A stretch of 64,000 nt of DNA. Origin: Planktotalea sp. (GTDB lineage Bacteria; Pseudomonadota; Alphaproteobacteria; Rhodobacterales; Rhodobacteraceae). Made by a program: the position numbers and the translations under genes. The DNA is taken from contig NZ_JABBAL010000030.1 in NCBI RefSeq assembly GCF_018607995.1, forward strand, positions 1 through 64,000. The letters are read 5' to 3'. This document shows positions 9,013-16,797 of this stretch, in pieces; within the stretch, counting starts at the first letter, position 1, and each line of letters begins with the position of its first letter. The notes under the pieces are model-generated. The model was given only the letters and a program-made list of their open reading frames with translations. It did no database searches and was not told the origin of the DNA.

Positions 9013-10015
9013 GGCGCAGCTTTGGGTTCAGCACGACATACAGCATGTCGACGACTAGATTAACGATAGTAAAGAGCAGCGCAAACAGGATCACGATGCC
9101 TTGGATCAGCGGCAAATCGCGATTGATCACGGCGTCGATGGCCATATTGCCGAGGCCTTCATAACTGAACAGCCGCTCGATGATCACCGTGCCGCCGATC
9201 AGAAAGGTAAATTGTACGCCGACCAATGTCAGCGTGGGCAGGATCGCGTTAGGCAGGGCCTCCCGCGCGATAACGTGGTTTTCACCGTAGCCTTTGGTGC
9301 GGGCGAGGGTGACATAATCAAGGTGCATCGTCTCCTTTAAAGACTGTTTTAAAAGCTGTGCGATGATCGCAGCAAGCGGGATTGCAAGTGCCAAGGCGGG
9401 CATGAACATATGACCGATCAGGTCGGCGATGACGTCGAAACGCAACCGCATTAATGCCTCAAATAGGAAGAAATTGGTTGTGAAATCAATGTTTATTGAG
9501 GGGGATACACGGCCAGAGATGTGAAAAATCGGCCAGAACACCCCAAAAAGTAAGATTAACACCAGCCCCCACAGGAAATCAGGGATCGACAGGGCCATGC
9601 CCGCGCTGACATCCACCGCTGCTTCGCCTTTGGTGTCGCGAAACCGGGTGCCAAGCAGGGCCATGGTGCCGCCTATGATCACCGCGATGGTGAGGGCGAT
9701 GATTGACAGTTCTAAAGTGGCGGGCAGGCGGCCCAGCACCAAGTCAGATACTGGTTGGCGCAGGGAAATGGAGGTACCAAAATCGCCCTGCGTCACGTTG
9801 CCCAGCCAGATGACAAACTGCTGAAAGATCGATTTATCGAACCCGTATTGCGCTTGTAATCGGGCGATATCGGCGTCGGTGGCACCGGGGGGCAGCATCA
9901 TCGCGATTGGGTTACCCGGCACCACACGGATCACCACAAACACAATTATCGCCACGCCAAAAAGCGTGATGGCCGTAGTCAGCAGACGGATCAGGATGAT
10001 GCGCAGTAGGGTCAT
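9005..10015 (-). CDS. peptide-type ABC transporter permease (DppB-like)
   Basis: A 336-residue permease with an N-terminal helix, the typical VPGNPIAMMLP entry and an RLQAQYGFDKSIFQQF region of the DppB/OppB family. Further helices follow, with the EAA-type loop (LKETMHLDYVTLARTKG). The frame ends LNPKLRHA, as is usual for this family. It is second in the operon behind the binding protein (62-bp gap). Substrate type cannot be read from the permeases. This class imports peptides, but also nickel, opines and other small organic molecules. Confidence 0.92.
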   Translation of the reverse strand: MTLLRIILIRLLTTAITLFGVAIIVFVVIRVVPGNPIAMMLPPGATDADIARLQAQYGFDKSIFQQFVIWLGNVTQGDFGTSISLRQPVSDLVLGRLPATLELSIIALTIAVIIGGTMALLGTRFRDTKGEAAVDVSAGMALSIPDFLWGLVLILLFGVFWPIFHISGRVSPSINIDFTTNFFLFEALMRLRFDVIADLIGHMFMPALALAIPLAAIIAQLLKQSLKETMHLDYVTLARTKGYGENHVIAREALPNAILPTLTLVGVQFTFLIGGTVIIERLFSYEGLGNMAIDAVINRDLPLIQGIVILFALLFTIVNLVVDMLYVVLNPKLRHA

Positions 10016-10077
10016 GGGAGGGCCAGTTAAAAAAAGATGGGGCCATGACAGCCCCGTCTAGTTACAGGAAGGTCGTG

Positions 10078-11601
10078 TTACGCCCGCGTCATCAGGTGTG
10101 GCAAAAGCGCGCCGGAGCGATGAGGCGTCACCTGCACACCAGAGGCGTGCAGGATCGGCTGGACGTATTGCAGAAGGGGAATTACTTCCGCGTTTTCAGC
10201 GATTTGGCGGTCAACTTCTTTCCAGCCTGCGATGCGTTTGTCCTCATCCGCTTCGCCCCAGAGGGGGAGGATCGAATTGAACCGTTCCTCGCCATCCCAG
10301 ACGGAGTGAGGGGAGGGGCCGAACATCGCGAACCCGGTGGAGGTTGTCGGATCACCAACCGAATTGCCCCAGTTGTAGAAGGCGGCAGGTGCAAGTTGAT
10401 CGGCAGCGCGCAGCTCAAAATGTTTGGCAATTTCGTAGACTTCGATTTCCGCCTCGATCCCGACACGGCGCCACAGGCCGACGATGGCCTGCACCATTTC
10501 AAAGTCCTTAGGTTTGAAGCCCTTGGTAGTTTGGATTTTGAATTTGACGGGATTATCAGGGCCATAGCCAGACGCGGCGAGCAGCTCTTTAGACTTCTCT
10601 GGGTTAAACTCAACGGTGATGCTGTCGTCGTAGGCGATGTAATCGGGCGTTTGCAGCGTATCGATGGGCACGCCGTAACCAGACAGCAAGCGGTCCACGA
10701 TTAGTTGCTTGTCAATAGCATGGGCCGCAGCCATGCGCACGTTGGGATCGGTCATGACTTCGATGTCATTCAGGAAAATCATGCCGATATCTGAGATGGG
10801 CGATGCCGTGCCGTCCAGCCCGTCTTTGGCTTTCAGGCGGTCGAATTCCTCGTAAGGAATCTCAAGCGTAACGTGGGAATTGCCCGATTCCACCTCGGCC
10901 ACACGGCTTGCCGCGTCAGTCACGAATTTGATTGTTACGGTTTTGAATTCTGGTGCGCCGCCCCAGTAGTTTTCGTTGGCTTTCAGGCGGACAAAGGCGT
11001 TGCGTTCGAATTTCTCGACCATGTAGGGGCCGGTACCGATGGGGGCAGCCTCAAAACCTTCCGCGCCCACTTTCTCGTAGTATTTCTTGGGCATGACATA
11101 GCCGGTGAGGAAGGACATCCATTTGAAGAATGTCGGCTCAAACTCAGGCATATCTGCGGTGACGCGGTTGCCGTTGGCTTTGATGTTGGTGATTTTGCCC
11201 CAGATGAATTGGATGGGGGAGCCTGTGTCCGGGTTGGCGACGCGGGCCAGCGACCATGCGACATCTTCTGCAGTCAGCGGATCGCCGTTGTGCCACGTTA
11301 CACCTTCGCGGACGTCCATCCAAATGGCGGAATTGTCGTCGTTCCAGCCATAATTTGTAATAATGCCGGAGCCGAAGGACAGATCAGGGTTTTGTGGGAT
11401 GTAGAGGTCAAACACCGACTGGTAGAACCCTTGGATTGTAGGGTTTACCGCTGACAAGCCAACGGTCGGATCCCAGCTGGGCAGGTTGACGTTATAGGCG
11501 ATGACCAATTCGTCAATATTCGCGAATGCGGGCAGGCCAACGGTTGCAAATGCCGCTGCTGCCACGGAGGTTTTAAGAAGGCTTCTTCTGGATAGTTTCA
11601 T
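10078..11601 (-). CDS. ABC transporter periplasmic substrate-binding protein (SBP_bac_5 family), Tat signal
   Basis: A 507-residue extracytoplasmic binding protein that captures substrate for the importer. The N-terminus carries a twin-arginine signal (SRRSLLKTS) followed by a hydrophobic stretch and an AFA cleavage site near residue 27. The body shows the family-5 pattern: W..N...GLSAVNPTIQGFYQS near the start, VTWHNGDPLTAEDVAWSL, AAAHAIDKQLI and a long C-terminal domain. It opens the minus-strand operon. The gene lies 47 bp downstream of a flavoprotein gene in the same direction, so the two may be co-transcribed, suggesting the imported compound is the flavoenzyme's substrate. Confidence 0.92.
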   Translation of the reverse strand: MKLSRRSLLKTSVAAAAFATVGLPAFANIDELVIAYNVNLPSWDPTVGLSAVNPTIQGFYQSVFDLYIPQNPDLSFGSGIITNYGWNDDNSAIWMDVREGVTWHNGDPLTAEDVAWSLARVANPDTGSPIQFIWGKITNIKANGNRVTADMPEFEPTFFKWMSFLTGYVMPKKYYEKVGAEGFEAAPIGTGPYMVEKFERNAFVRLKANENYWGGAPEFKTVTIKFVTDAASRVAEVESGNSHVTLEIPYEEFDRLKAKDGLDGTASPISDIGMIFLNDIEVMTDPNVRMAAAHAIDKQLIVDRLLSGYGVPIDTLQTPDYIAYDDSITVEFNPEKSKELLAASGYGPDNPVKFKIQTTKGFKPKDFEMVQAIVGLWRRVGIEAEIEVYEIAKHFELRAADQLAPAAFYNWGNSVGDPTTSTGFAMFGPSPHSVWDGEERFNSILPLWGEADEDKRIAGWKEVDRQIAENAEVIPLLQYVQPILHASGVQVTPHRSGALLPHLMTRA

Positions 11602-11647
11602 GTGAGTTCTCCCTTACTCGTGTCTGTTTTTCTTATCAGTTAAGCGT

Positions 11648-13216
11648 TCAATTTCCGGCAAGCTTTTTGGCAAGCAGGGTGCCGGGCCCTGCCCCTGTGC
11701 CGCCACCGGGCCAGACAGCGGCGCCGGTGTGATACAGGTTTCTGATCGGTGTGGTCCCATCCGCGTATCCGCGCGCGGGACGGTTCATGAAATGCTGGTG
11801 TAGATGGTGGCTGCCGCAGACCTGATCGCCGCCGATGAGGTTGGGATTATCGGCCTCCAGCATTTCAGGCGTGACGGTGTGCTGGCCGAGGATTTTGGCA
11901 CGCGTGCCGGGGGCGTAGCGCTCAATGATGTCAAGGGCGCGATTGGCGAAGGGTTCAGCGGCATCGCTCCAGTTGGTCGCGGTGATTTCGCCCTTGGCGT
12001 CGCCTTTGATCTGGCTGGGGGCCATGCGGACTTGCAGCCAGAGAATGTGCTTACCATCAGGCGCGCGGGAGGGGTCGACTACGGTCGGTTGCCCGCAGAC
12101 AATCACCGGTTCATCAGGTAAAAGACCCGCTTTGGCTTGGGTATAGGTGCGCGCCATCTGGTCCATCGACGGGGCGAGGTGAACATAGGCGAAGCGTTTC
12201 AATTCAGGCGCGGACCAGTCGGGCAAGGCGTCCATGGCCAGGTGGATCATCATCGTGCCGGGGGCGTGCTGGAATTTCCGCATTGAAGTATCATGGCGTT
12301 GGTCGCCGGACCCGTTCGTCAGTTTCAACAGGGCAGAGGGGGAAACATTGGCGATGACGGCTTTGTTAGCATCCACCAGCATACCATCGTCGAGGATGAT
12401 GCCAAACGCGCGACCAGCGGCGTGGTTAATGCCGATCACGTTGGAGTTGCAATGGACCGCACCGCCGCGCGATTCAATCATTTTAACCATGGCCGTGGTC
12501 ATCGTATCCGCACCGCCCGCGCCCAGCACCAAGCCAAAAGCTTGGCCTGCCATAGCCTCTAGGTATGGGAACACCGCGCCGCCTGCGACGTCGGGGGCAA
12601 AATCAAGGTGCATGCCCCATGCGGCGAGGGTGGCTTTGACGTGGTCGCTTTCAAACGTCTGGTCGAGCCAAACACGCGGAGACGTCATCAAAAACCGTGC
12701 AAGGTCAAGGGTCCCGCCGCTGCCGCGCTTCCGCCATGTCTTCCAGCCTAAGGATGAAAATGCAAATAAATTCATGGGGGAGCCGAGGATAGAGAGGATC
12801 GCCTCGGCTTCTGATGGGAAATTGACGGTCAGGTCTTTCCACGCCTTTGCGTCGGCGTCAGAAAAGCTGCGTACACGTGCCGTTGTGAGTGCGGGATCGT
12901 TGGAAATGCCCAACCAGCGGCCATCCGGAAAAACCGATGCAAAGGGATTCGCCGATGGCGAAAAACTCAATCCGTGGCCCGCCAATTCAGCAGCGTGTTG
13001 TGTGTAAAAAGCTGAGCCGGCAAACAGCGACAAGTTCATCGCGGCCCAGTCGTGGCGGAAGCCGGGCAGAGTGTATTCCCCCGTTTTTACTCCCCCTCCG
13101 ACAGTGGCGTTCTGTTCATAGACAATCACCTTCCATCCGCGCGCCGCAAGATGGCAGGCGCAGGCCAATGAGTTATGCCCCGCTCCGATGATGACGGCGT
13201 CTGGATTGGTGGTCAT
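11648..13216 (-). CDS. FAD-dependent oxidoreductase, phytoene-desaturase/PYROXD2-like (copy 1)
   Basis: A 522-residue flavoprotein. The dinucleotide-binding motif (IIGAGHNSLACACHLAARG) is at the N-terminus, followed by the YEQNATVGGG second strand. The C-terminal FAD signature reads YHTGAAVWPGGGTGAGPG. This is the architecture of phytoene-desaturase-like amine or alkene oxidoreductases, whose substrates in catabolic clusters are mostly unknown. It leads the minus-strand half of a divergent gene cluster. A second protein of the same family, clearly diverged, lies at 14124-15686 on the other strand, so the pair may act in successive steps or as a heteromer. Carotenoid synthesis is unlikely because no other crt gene is present. 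Confidence 0.85.
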   Translation of the reverse strand: MTTNPDAVIIGAGHNSLACACHLAARGWKVIVYEQNATVGGGVKTGEYTLPGFRHDWAAMNLSLFAGSAFYTQHAAELAGHGLSFSPSANPFASVFPDGRWLGISNDPALTTARVRSFSDADAKAWKDLTVNFPSEAEAILSILGSPMNLFAFSSLGWKTWRKRGSGGTLDLARFLMTSPRVWLDQTFESDHVKATLAAWGMHLDFAPDVAGGAVFPYLEAMAGQAFGLVLGAGGADTMTTAMVKMIESRGGAVHCNSNVIGINHAAGRAFGIILDDGMLVDANKAVIANVSPSALLKLTNGSGDQRHDTSMRKFQHAPGTMMIHLAMDALPDWSAPELKRFAYVHLAPSMDQMARTYTQAKAGLLPDEPVIVCGQPTVVDPSRAPDGKHILWLQVRMAPSQIKGDAKGEITATNWSDAAEPFANRALDIIERYAPGTRAKILGQHTVTPEMLEADNPNLIGGDQVCGSHHLHQHFMNRPARGYADGTTPIRNLYHTGAAVWPGGGTGAGPGTLLAKKLAGN

Positions 13217-13243
13217 TCAACTATGTCCATTTCTAAGATAAGA

Positions 13244-13261
13244 TAATTGCAAATGCATTTA
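13244..13261. promoter_or_regulatory. candidate MarR operator in divergent promoter
   Basis: TAATTGCAAATGCATTTA is an imperfect palindrome (14 of 18 positions symmetric) with the TTGC...GCAA-like half-sites common for MarR-family operators. It lies in the 112-bp gap between the divergent flavoprotein and cyclase genes. The cluster encodes its own MarR protein three genes downstream, so this is the most economical binding site. No binding data are available here. Confidence 0.4.
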
Positions 13262-13328
13262 GTCTTGTCTAGCATTGTTTCATTAACTTAACCGCGAACC
13301 ATACCGCGGACTTCAGGGAGAGAACGAC

Positions 13329-14120
13329 ATGAGTGCAACAGATGTTGTAAGTGGCCTTGGCGCGATGCTGGCTTCTGGTGGGGTAGAAGTGGTGGATTGC
13401 ACCGGGGTTTTGGGGCCGGAAACGCCGATCATCCAACTGCCGCCGGATTTTGCCAAGGCGACGCCCAAGGTCGAAATTCACAAGATCTCTGAGTACGACA
13501 ATGACGGGCCGTTTTTTGCGTGGAACTGGATGGTGCTGGGCGAACATTCCGGCACGCACTTCGACGCGCCACACCATTGGATCACGGGCAAGGACCACGC
13601 CGACGGGTACACCGACAATCTGGATGTGCAGCGTTTGGTCGCCCCGGTGAATGTGATTGATTGTTCGGCTGAAACGGCGGCGAATGAGGATTTCTTGCTG
13701 ACGGCTGATGGTGTGAAAGCGTGGGAAGCGGAGCATGGCGAGATTGGTGCTGGCGAATGGGTTGTCATGCGCACGGATTGGGACAGTCGGGTGGATGATG
13801 AGGCTAAGTTCCTGAATGCAGATGATACGGGGCCACATTCGCCGGGGCCGACGCCGGATTGCATTGAGTATCTGTTGCACAAGAAAATCGTTGGGTGGGG
13901 CACGCAGTGTATCGGCACCGATGCGGGTCAGGCTGGCGGGATGGAGCCGCCGTACCCTGCGCACAACCTGCTGCACCGGGACAATTGTTTTGGTTTGGCA
14001 TCGCTGACTAACCTGTCGAAATTGCCACCCAAGGGCGCGATCCTGATTGCGGCACCTTTGAAGATCAAGAATGGCACCGGCTCTCCCATCCGCGCTTTGG
14101 CGCTTGTGCCGAAGGGCTAA
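13329..14120 (+). CDS. cyclase-family metal hydrolase (isatin hydrolase / kynurenine formamidase-like)
   Basis: A 263-residue protein of the cyclase family (PF04199). The metal-binding signature HSGTHFDAPHHW is at about residues 75-86, a second histidine/aspartate region follows, and the C-terminal GAILIAAPLKIKNGTGSP segment is typical of the family. Known members open cyclic amides: kynurenine formamidase, and isatin hydrolase from a marine alphaproteobacterium, which has a similar length and motif. It begins the plus-strand half of the cluster, next to the second flavoprotein (3-bp gap). An indole-derived ring substrate is plausible because iorA and iorB follow downstream. That is inference, and other lactam or ester substrates are possible. 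Confidence 0.85.
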   Translation: MSATDVVSGLGAMLASGGVEVVDCTGVLGPETPIIQLPPDFAKATPKVEIHKISEYDNDGPFFAWNWMVLGEHSGTHFDAPHHWITGKDHADGYTDNLDVQRLVAPVNVIDCSAETAANEDFLLTADGVKAWEAEHGEIGAGEWVVMRTDWDSRVDDEAKFLNADDTGPHSPGPTPDCIEYLLHKKIVGWGTQCIGTDAGQAGGMEPPYPAHNLLHRDNCFGLASLTNLSKLPPKGAILIAAPLKIKNGTGSPIRALALVPKG

Positions 14121-14123
14121 GCT

Positions 14124-15686
14124 TTGGCGCAGGTGGATCACCTAATCATCGGGACGGGCATCAATGCGTTGGTCGCCGCCGCGATGCTGTCGCGCAAGGG
14201 CGATCGCGTGCTGATGATCGAACGAGAGGACCGGATCGGGGGGTGCATGTATACCTCCGATCAGGTGACGCTGCCGGGGTATCATCATGACGTGATGGCC
14301 GCGACTTTTGTGTTATTCATGACCGGGCCCGCGCAGGAGGCGTTGGGCGATGATCTGGGCAAGCACGGGTTTGAGTATTGCCATTCCCCTCATCCCACGG
14401 CGGTTTTGCGCCCCGATGGAACGGCATTGGTGTTGACCATGGACCGGGCGACGAATGTAGCAGCGTTTAATGCGCGGGGATCTGGCGATGGGGATCAGCA
14501 TGGCCGCGATGTGAGTGCAGTTGAGGCGGATGCGCCGTTTTTGTTTGCGCTGTTGGGGCAGCCTTTGTGGTCTCGCGGGACGGTCGTCTTGTTGGCAAAA
14601 CAGGCTTGGAAACGCGGGTTAGGGTCGCTTAAGGCGTGGTTTGGCGAGGCGTTGGAGCCTGCGCGCGGGTGGCTTGAAACGCGGTATTCCAGTGCGGATG
14701 TCCAGGCGATTTGGGCACCCTGGGTTTTGCATGTCGGGCTGACGCCGGAGGCTAGTTATTCTGGGCAGATGGCGCGGGTCATTGCATTTGCGTTGGAAGC
14801 TGCGGGCGCGCCTGTTGTCAAAGGCGGTGCAGGGCAGGCGGCGGCGGCGTTTCGGTCGTTGATTGAATCTCACGGGGGTGAGATCTGGACGGGGGTTGAA
14901 GCCACGCGTGTGATCCTTGAAGACGGTAAGGCTGTTGGGGTGAAGACGGCGGGTGGTGAGGAACTGCACGCGAGGAATGTCATCGCTAGCACCGCGCCGG
15001 GGCAGCTTTATGATGGGTTGTTGGCGGATGCTAATTTTCCCAAACCGGTCAAGAAATTTCGCCATGGGCGGGGGAATTTTCAGCTACATTTTGCGTTGGA
15101 TGGTCCGATTGAATGGGCCGTTGAGGGTTTGGACGATGTGGCGCTGATCCATCTGGCGGATGGGGTCGATTCTGTCTCTAAATCAAGCAACGAAGCCGAA
15201 CGGGGCATGTTGCCCGTGACTCCGACGATCTGCGTGGGGCAACCGCACCGGATGGATCCTTCGCGCTGTCCTGAGGGAAAGGCGTTGTTGTGGTTGCAGA
15301 TCCCAGATGCGCCGACGTTGATCAAAGGCGATGCGGCGGGAGAGTTTGAAAGCGGGCCGGAGTGGACGGAAGCGACGCGGGAGGCTTTTGCGGATCGGAT
15401 TGAAGCGATCTTGTCGAAACACATCCGCAACTGGGACAAGATCAAGCTGAAACGCCGCGCCTATTCGCCAGCTGATCTGGCGCAGATAAATGTGAACCTT
15501 GTGGGTGGCGATCCCTATGGTGGGGCTTGCACCTTGGATCAATTCTTTGTCTGGCGACCGCATGCTGGGCAGGCGAACAACGGCACGGCGATCCCGAATT
15601 TGCACCACATCGGCGCTTCGACCCATCCCGGACCAGGGCTGGGTGGCGGATCGGGGTTCAATCTGGCGAAGGGATTGGGCGCATGA
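14124..15686 (+). CDS. FAD-dependent oxidoreductase, phytoene-desaturase/PYROXD2-like (copy 2)
   Basis: A 520-residue flavoprotein starting at a TTG codon three bases after the cyclase stop. The FAD motif is IIGTGINALVAAAMLSRKG, followed by MIEREDRIGGCMY. The C-terminal signature reads HHIGASTHPGPGLGGGSG. The substrate-binding middle differs strongly from copy 1, so the two are diverged paralogues rather than a recent duplication. Its stop overlaps the start of the MarR gene (ATGA), indicating one operon. The reaction is probably dehydrogenation of an imported cyclic or amine compound. No substrate can be assigned from sequence. Confidence 0.85.
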   Translation: MAQVDHLIIGTGINALVAAAMLSRKGDRVLMIEREDRIGGCMYTSDQVTLPGYHHDVMAATFVLFMTGPAQEALGDDLGKHGFEYCHSPHPTAVLRPDGTALVLTMDRATNVAAFNARGSGDGDQHGRDVSAVEADAPFLFALLGQPLWSRGTVVLLAKQAWKRGLGSLKAWFGEALEPARGWLETRYSSADVQAIWAPWVLHVGLTPEASYSGQMARVIAFALEAAGAPVVKGGAGQAAAAFRSLIESHGGEIWTGVEATRVILEDGKAVGVKTAGGEELHARNVIASTAPGQLYDGLLADANFPKPVKKFRHGRGNFQLHFALDGPIEWAVEGLDDVALIHLADGVDSVSKSSNEAERGMLPVTPTICVGQPHRMDPSRCPEGKALLWLQIPDAPTLIKGDAAGEFESGPEWTEATREAFADRIEAILSKHIRNWDKIKLKRRAYSPADLAQINVNLVGGDPYGGACTLDQFFVWRPHAGQANNGTAIPNLHHIGASTHPGPGLGGGSGFNLAKGLGA

Positions 15687-16156
15687 ACAAGCCGGACATA
15701 ACGACACTGCCGCGACTGGGCGAAATCGGGCTAGAGAACTTTGCGCCCTATCTGATGAACCGGATCATAGGGCGGTATAATGCTGCGCTCTCCTCGGAGA
15801 TGGCCGTGCTCGGGTTGACCACGCCGCAGATGCGGTCGCTTGCGGTTTTATCGGTGATTGATGGCATCTTAATCCGGGAATTGGCAGTTTATGCGGTGGT
15901 GCAGCAATCGACCCTAAGCCGGGCGCTAGACACGTTAGATCAAAGTGGAATGATCCGGCGGGAGTCGGATGGGAAGGACAGCCGCGCGACGCGGGTGTTC
16001 ATCACCGACAGTGGGCGTGAGGCCGGTGACCGGATGTGGCCGCATATGGCGGGGGCGGCGGATGCGATGTTTACAGGGGTCGATATCGCGGAGAAACGCG
16101 CCTTTGTCGGGACGCTGCAGACCATCCTGCGCAACATCCGCAAACACGATTTTTAA
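15683..16156 (+). CDS. MarR-family transcriptional regulator
   Basis: A 157-residue winged-helix regulator. Recognisable parts are TPQMRSLAVLSVIDG, the recognition helix around QSTLSRALDTLDQSGMI, and the wing with the family's DxRxxxxxxT pattern (KDSRATRVFIT). It starts at 15683, where its ATG overlaps the preceding stop. MarR proteins usually repress nearby catabolic genes and release DNA when a phenolic or other aromatic ligand binds. Its place in the middle of the cluster suggests it controls both halves from the 13.2-kb divergent promoter. Confidence 0.9.
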   Translation: MNKPDITTLPRLGEIGLENFAPYLMNRIIGRYNAALSSEMAVLGLTTPQMRSLAVLSVIDGILIRELAVYAVVQQSTLSRALDTLDQSGMIRRESDGKDSRATRVFITDSGREAGDRMWPHMAGAADAMFTGVDIAEKRAFVGTLQTILRNIRKHDF

Positions 16157-16184
16157 AAACCGCTATGCGTTGAAAGGAACTGAC

Positions 16185-16775
16185 ATGACGCGTTTCATGA
16201 TGACATTGACTGTGGGTATTCTGACGGTAAGCACAGCACTGGTGGCGGGATTGCCGGGGATGCGCGGTGTTGATCACATTGGCCTGACCGTGCCCGACAT
16301 GACCGAAGCAGAGACGTTTTTTGTTGACGTGCAGCGGTGTGAAAAGACGATGTCGTTTGGCCCCTTTCACGATGATGAGGGCACATTTATGCAGGACTTG
16401 CTGGAAGTGGACCCCCGCGCAGTGAATGAGCAGATTACCCTGATGCGGTGGGGATTCAGTTCTAACACAGAGCTTTTTGAGTATAATACGCCTGATCAGA
16501 AGACCGTTGCGATGCATAACAGCAACATCGGTGGCCATCACATCGCGAACTATGTGGATGATATAAGCGCCGACGCTGCGTATCTCAAAGACAAGAGCTT
16601 GCGGTCACTAATGGGGCCGCTTACGATCAATGAAGGGCCCGCAGCAGGTCAATCGATCATGTACTTCTTTGCGCCTTGGGGTTTGCAAATGGAAGAGGTG
16701 TCCTACCCCGATGGCATAGCGTATGAAAAGGACGGTAGCACAGTGTTGTGGGCGTCACACGCTCCTTCAAAGTAG
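16185..16775 (+). CDS. exported VOC-family (glyoxalase-fold) protein
   Basis: A 196-residue protein whose first 22 residues form a signal peptide (basic TR, then a hydrophobic run ending ALVAG). The vicinal-oxygen-chelate fold follows, beginning MRGVDHIGLTVPDM. Candidate metal ligands are this His, the glutamate in NTELFEY, the GGHHIA histidines and the glutamate in MEEVSYPDG. Periplasmic VOC proteins are unusual, since most relatives are cytoplasmic dioxygenases, isomerases or lyases. It sits 28 bp behind the MarR gene and 22 bp before iorA, and so probably acts on the substrate before or during uptake. The exact reaction is unknown. Confidence 0.8.
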   Translation: MTRFMMTLTVGILTVSTALVAGLPGMRGVDHIGLTVPDMTEAETFFVDVQRCEKTMSFGPFHDDEGTFMQDLLEVDPRAVNEQITLMRWGFSSNTELFEYNTPDQKTVAMHNSNIGGHHIANYVDDISADAAYLKDKSLRSLMGPLTINEGPAAGQSIMYFFAPWGLQMEEVSYPDGIAYEKDGSTVLWASHAPSK

Positions 16776-16797
16776 ATTTCTTCGGGAGAGAAAAAAC

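Noticed and set aside
10045-10704. 219-residue plus-strand frame
   Set aside because: Antisense shadow of the substrate-binding protein gene.
13269-14141. 290-residue minus-strand frame
   Set aside because: It is a shadow of the cyclase gene, whose catalytic motif and codon use are on the plus strand.
11648-15686. Carotenoid biosynthesis genes
   Set aside because: Both flavoproteins resemble phytoene desaturases in fold only; no crtB, crtY or other partner is present.
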